Shown here: piece after piece, positions 13,069 to 15,058 of the stretch
Layout: each line of letters opens with the position of its first letter
How positions within the stretch are numbered: position 1 is the stretch's first letter
Source: DATKYV01 sp035528275
Lineage (GTDB): Bacteria > Acidobacteriota > Terriglobia > UBA7540
Direction of reading: 5' to 3'
Assembly (NCBI GenBank): GCA_035528275.1
Contig: DATKYV010000388.1
Span: forward strand, 1 to 15,058
DNA length: 15,058 bases
The notes under the pieces: model-generated
Told to the model about the DNA's origin: nothing
What the model saw: only the letters and a program-made list of their open reading frames with translations
Database searches by the model: none
Program-made: the position numbers and the translations under genes

Positions 13069-15057
13069 GTCGGAGCGGAGGGGGTCGAACATGGGGCCCA
13101 CTTTCAGATAATCCAGGCTTGCGGCGCGTTCCGCGTAACCCTTCTCCAGCCAGGCCAGTGCCTCCTCCTTGTCGCCCAGACCTACGTAGACGATTGCTAC
13201 CAATACCGGCGGGAGATAGCTTCGCCTTGATGGATTCTTTAACGCGGCCAGTATCTTCAACGCCTCGCCTCTCTTGCCTGCCACAGCGTAGCCATATGCG
13301 AGAATGAGGGGGGACTCCCCCCCTCCGGTCGAAAGATCCTGCGCCCTTCGGAATGCGGCAATGGCTTCCTCGTACATCCCTTTTTGCGAGTAAACCCATC
13401 CCAACCATTCATTTGAGGCAAGGTCGTTTGGATCCAGCTCGAGCACCTTCCGCAATTCTTCCAGTGCTTGGTCATACTCGCGCGCCGAGTAGAGCACCAA
13501 TCCCACGTTGGCGTATATCCTGATGGAGAGCGGGTCGAGCTCTCGAGCTTTTCTTATTTCTGCGATAGCTTCCGCGTGCCGCCCCATTGAAGTCAGAAAC
13601 ACGGCGTACCAATGGTGAGCGGTAGCATAACCGGGGTTGAGTTCGATGCCGCGCTGATATTCTCTCTCGGCGCCGGACCAGTCCCAGTCGTAGCCCCGCA
13701 AGATGAGCGCCAATCTGACGTGCGCTTCAGCAAGGCTGTCGTCGATCTCCAGCGCCTTCAGCGCTGCCGCCCTTGCTTTGGGGTAGCACTCCTCGGGCGG
13801 GCTCCACTTGCCTTCCGCCAGTACACTATAGGAGTCTGCCAAGCCGGCGTAAGCCACCGCGTAGTTCGGGTCTTTCTCGATCGCCTGCTGGAAGTAATCG
13901 ATGGATTTCTTCAGCCCCTCCTCGGTTCTCTTGTTCCAGTAAAAGCGGCCCTTGAGGTAGGCTTCGTGGGCCTCGGGGTTGACGGGGCGGGCGCGGGCCA
14001 AGCGCGCCTGTTCCTGGGGTGTGACCTTAATCCTGACCTCGTTCGCAATCGCTCTCGCCACCTCCCCCTGCAACGCCAGCACGTCGCGCAGATCGCGCTC
14101 GTAACTGTCGGCCCAGAGATGTTTTTCCGGGCTGGCTTGAATCAACTGCGCGGTGATGCGCACGTGGTTGCCGGACCGCTGGACGGTGCCCTCAACGACG
14201 GCATCCACGTTCAACTCAAGGGCGATTTCCGGCAGGGTCTTCTTCGTTCCCTTGAAGTGCATGGCCGTGGTTCGCGAAATCACCCGGAGCGCCCCGATTT
14301 GGCCCAAGTTGGTGATGAGCGCGTCGGTCATGCCGTCGGCGAAGTATTCCTGCTCGGGATCGCGTGAAAGGTTTTCGAGCGGCAGGACGGCGATGGATTG
14401 GATTTTGGGCAGGGGCGCCCCTTGCGGGCGCCTGCGGGCGGGCACAGAGCCCGCCCCTACAATCCAATCGCGCACGCCGGCGACGTTGAGGGCGAGGAGG
14501 ACGGCGGCGACTGCGACAATCACTACGGCGACGAGCGCGGCCAACCACTGCGTGCTGTAACGGCGCGCCCCCTCACCCGTCCTGGCCAGCCGGGACACCC
14601 TCTCCCCAAGGGGAGAGGGCTGGGAAACAGCTTGCTTTCCCGCCTCCCCTCTCCCAGAGGCGGACGGCTGCAAATCTGAAATCCTCCCCCCTCTCCCCGC
14701 GGGAGAGGGGCCGGGGGTGAGGGGTTCCACAGGATAAATGAACCGATACCCGCGCCGCGGCAGGGTCTCCACAAACCGCGGATTGTCAGCCGAATCCCCC
14801 AGCGCCTCGCGCAGCTTGTTGATGGCGGTGTTCAGGCTGTGATCGAAATCAACGAAGGTGTCTTGTGGCCAGAGCTTCTTCTGCAACTCCTCGCGCGTCA
14901 CCATCTCGCCCGGACGTTCGAGCAACATGGCCAGGACGTCAATCGGCTGCCCGTGCAGCTTGATGTTTCGCCCATGTTTGCGCAGCTCGCCGGTGCGAAG
15001 GTCAACTTCGAAGACCCCGAAGCAAATCAGGCGTGGAGGCGGGGTGGGATCGGCCAT
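13024..15057 (-). CDS. CadC-like winged-helix, TolB-like and TPR membrane regulator
   Basis: The 677-residue protein starts with an OmpR/PhoB-type winged helix at about 10-107 (FGVFEVDLRTGEL, then VTREELQKKLWP, SLNTAINKLREALGD and RFVETLPRRGYRFI). One membrane span follows at about 171-193, then a TolB-like domain at about 222-345 (IAVLPLENLSRDPEQEYFADGMTDALITNLGQI) and TPR units from about 365 to the end. This places DNA binding in the cytoplasm and the repeats outside, as in one-component CadC-type regulators. The family is abundant in Acidobacteria; the signal is unknown. The linker before the span (112-163) is encoded by a family E repeat and the linker after it (about 197-221) by a family D repeat, both in frame. 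The last 13 codons are duplicated downstream. The ATG is one base from the window edge, so upstream control is not visible. Confidence 0.9.
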   Translation of the reverse strand: MADPTPPPRLICFGVFEVDLRTGELRKHGRNIKLHGQPIDVLAMLLERPGEMVTREELQKKLWPQDTFVDFDHSLNTAINKLREALGDSADNPRFVETLPRRGYRFIYPVEPLTPGPSPAGRGGRISDLQPSASGRGEAGKQAVSQPSPLGERVSRLARTGEGARRYSTQWLAALVAVVIVAVAAVLLALNVAGVRDWIVGAGSVPARRRPQGAPLPKIQSIAVLPLENLSRDPEQEYFADGMTDALITNLGQIGALRVISRTTAMHFKGTKKTLPEIALELNVDAVVEGTVQRSGNHVRITAQLIQASPEKHLWADSYERDLRDVLALQGEVARAIANEVRIKVTPQEQARLARARPVNPEAHEAYLKGRFYWNKRTEEGLKKSIDYFQQAIEKDPNYAVAYAGLADSYSVLAEGKWSPPEECYPKARAAALKALEIDDSLAEAHVRLALILRGYDWDWSGAEREYQRGIELNPGYATAHHWYAVFLTSMGRHAEAIAEIRKARELDPLSIRIYANVGLVLYSAREYDQALEELRKVLELDPNDLASNEWLGWVYSQKGMYEEAIAAFRRAQDLSTGGGESPLILAYGYAVAGKRGEALKILAALKNPSRRSYLPPVLVAIVYVGLGDKEEALAWLEKGYAERAASLDYLKVGPMFDPLRSDPRFQDLLRRMNFPD
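14408..14460 (-). repeat. Family D double-hairpin repeat inside the regulator gene
   Basis: On the minus strand it reads GTAGGGG, then stem GGGCGGGC/GCCCGCCC with loop TCTGT (14436-14456), then stem GGCGCCC/GGGCGCC with loop GCAAG (14414-14432), then CCTGCCC. Order, loop lengths and the GCAAG loop match family C at 12947-13019, with different but still paired stems. A 9-bp inverted repeat GATTGGATT/AATCCAATC brackets it at 14396-14404 and 14461-14469. It is translated in frame as about residues 197-221 (GSVPARRRPQGAPLPK). Confidence 0.7.
14569..14724 (-). mobile_element. Family E palindromic element inserted in frame in the regulator gene
   Basis: Perfect 10-bp termini CCCCTCACCC (14569-14578) and GGGTGAGGGG (14715-14724) enclose two strong stems. 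These are CCCTCTCCCC/GGGGAGAGGG with a 2-base loop (14598-14619) and CCCCTCTCCC/GGGAGAGGGG with a 3-base loop (14688-14710). Its 156 bp equal 52 codons, so the frame is kept, and it encodes PLTPGPSPAGRG through RLARTGEGAR. Such LTPGPSP peptides recur in many unrelated predicted proteins as translated repeats, from general knowledge. No target duplication is evident. Confidence 0.8.
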
Positions 15058-15058
15058 G

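Noticed and set aside
12901..13070. CRISPR-like array from the two 32-bp repeats
   Set aside because: There are only two copies, they are coding (a duplicated gene end), and the interval is a palindromic element, not spacers. No cas genes are present.

Overview
The window reads as chromosomal DNA from a high-GC soil-type bacterium, most likely an Acidobacteriota member. This placement is an inference. It rests on the CadC-like fusion gene (winged helix, membrane span, TolB-like domain, TPRs), the small Fis-like protein beside purC and cvpA, the zinc-ribbon MscL, and the density of small palindromic repeats. No phage, plasmid, CRISPR, rRNA or tRNA gene is visible.

Layout. Left: an EamA/DMT-type exporter on the minus strand (71-1033). 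Then a plus-strand pair 4 bp apart: a Tat-exported alpha/beta hydrolase (1410-2474) and a secreted SnoaL/DUF4440-like protein (2479-2979). Centre: smc (3327-7067), followed by a probable operon purC (7409), cvpA (8349) and a Fis-type HTH gene (8941). Right: a minus-strand exported TPR protein (9258-10601), a plus-strand helical-repeat protein of unknown role (10913-11716), a long gene-free stretch, then minus-strand mscL (12280-12723) and a 677-residue winged-helix/TolB/TPR regulator-like gene (13024-15057). Its start codon lies at the window edge.

The genes are mostly ordinary. The unusual part is a set of short palindromic mobile-looking elements placed neatly around and inside them. Family A (1180-1322) is 143 bp, with 17-bp terminal inverted repeats and a perfect 8-bp flanking duplication; a second copy is cut by the left window edge. 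Family B (7065-7180) is 116 bp with perfect 15-bp termini bounded by CTAG. Its termini supply the TAG stop codons of smc and, at a second copy, of the DMT exporter. Family C (12947-13019) is a double-hairpin element between two copies of the 3' end of the TPR regulator gene. Family D (14408-14460) is a covarying relative of C, and family E (14569-14724) is a 156-bp palindromic element. D and E both lie in frame inside the regulator gene, on either side of its membrane segment. Together they show repeats tolerated at stop codons, in intergenic DNA and in juxtamembrane linkers.

Regulatory sites with usable support are sigma70-type promoters for purC and mscL (both with a TAGAAT -10 box), weaker candidates for the hydrolase and smc, and an apparently geneless minus-strand promoter whose -10 overlaps a palindrome near 12112-12153. 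I saw no convincing intrinsic terminator.
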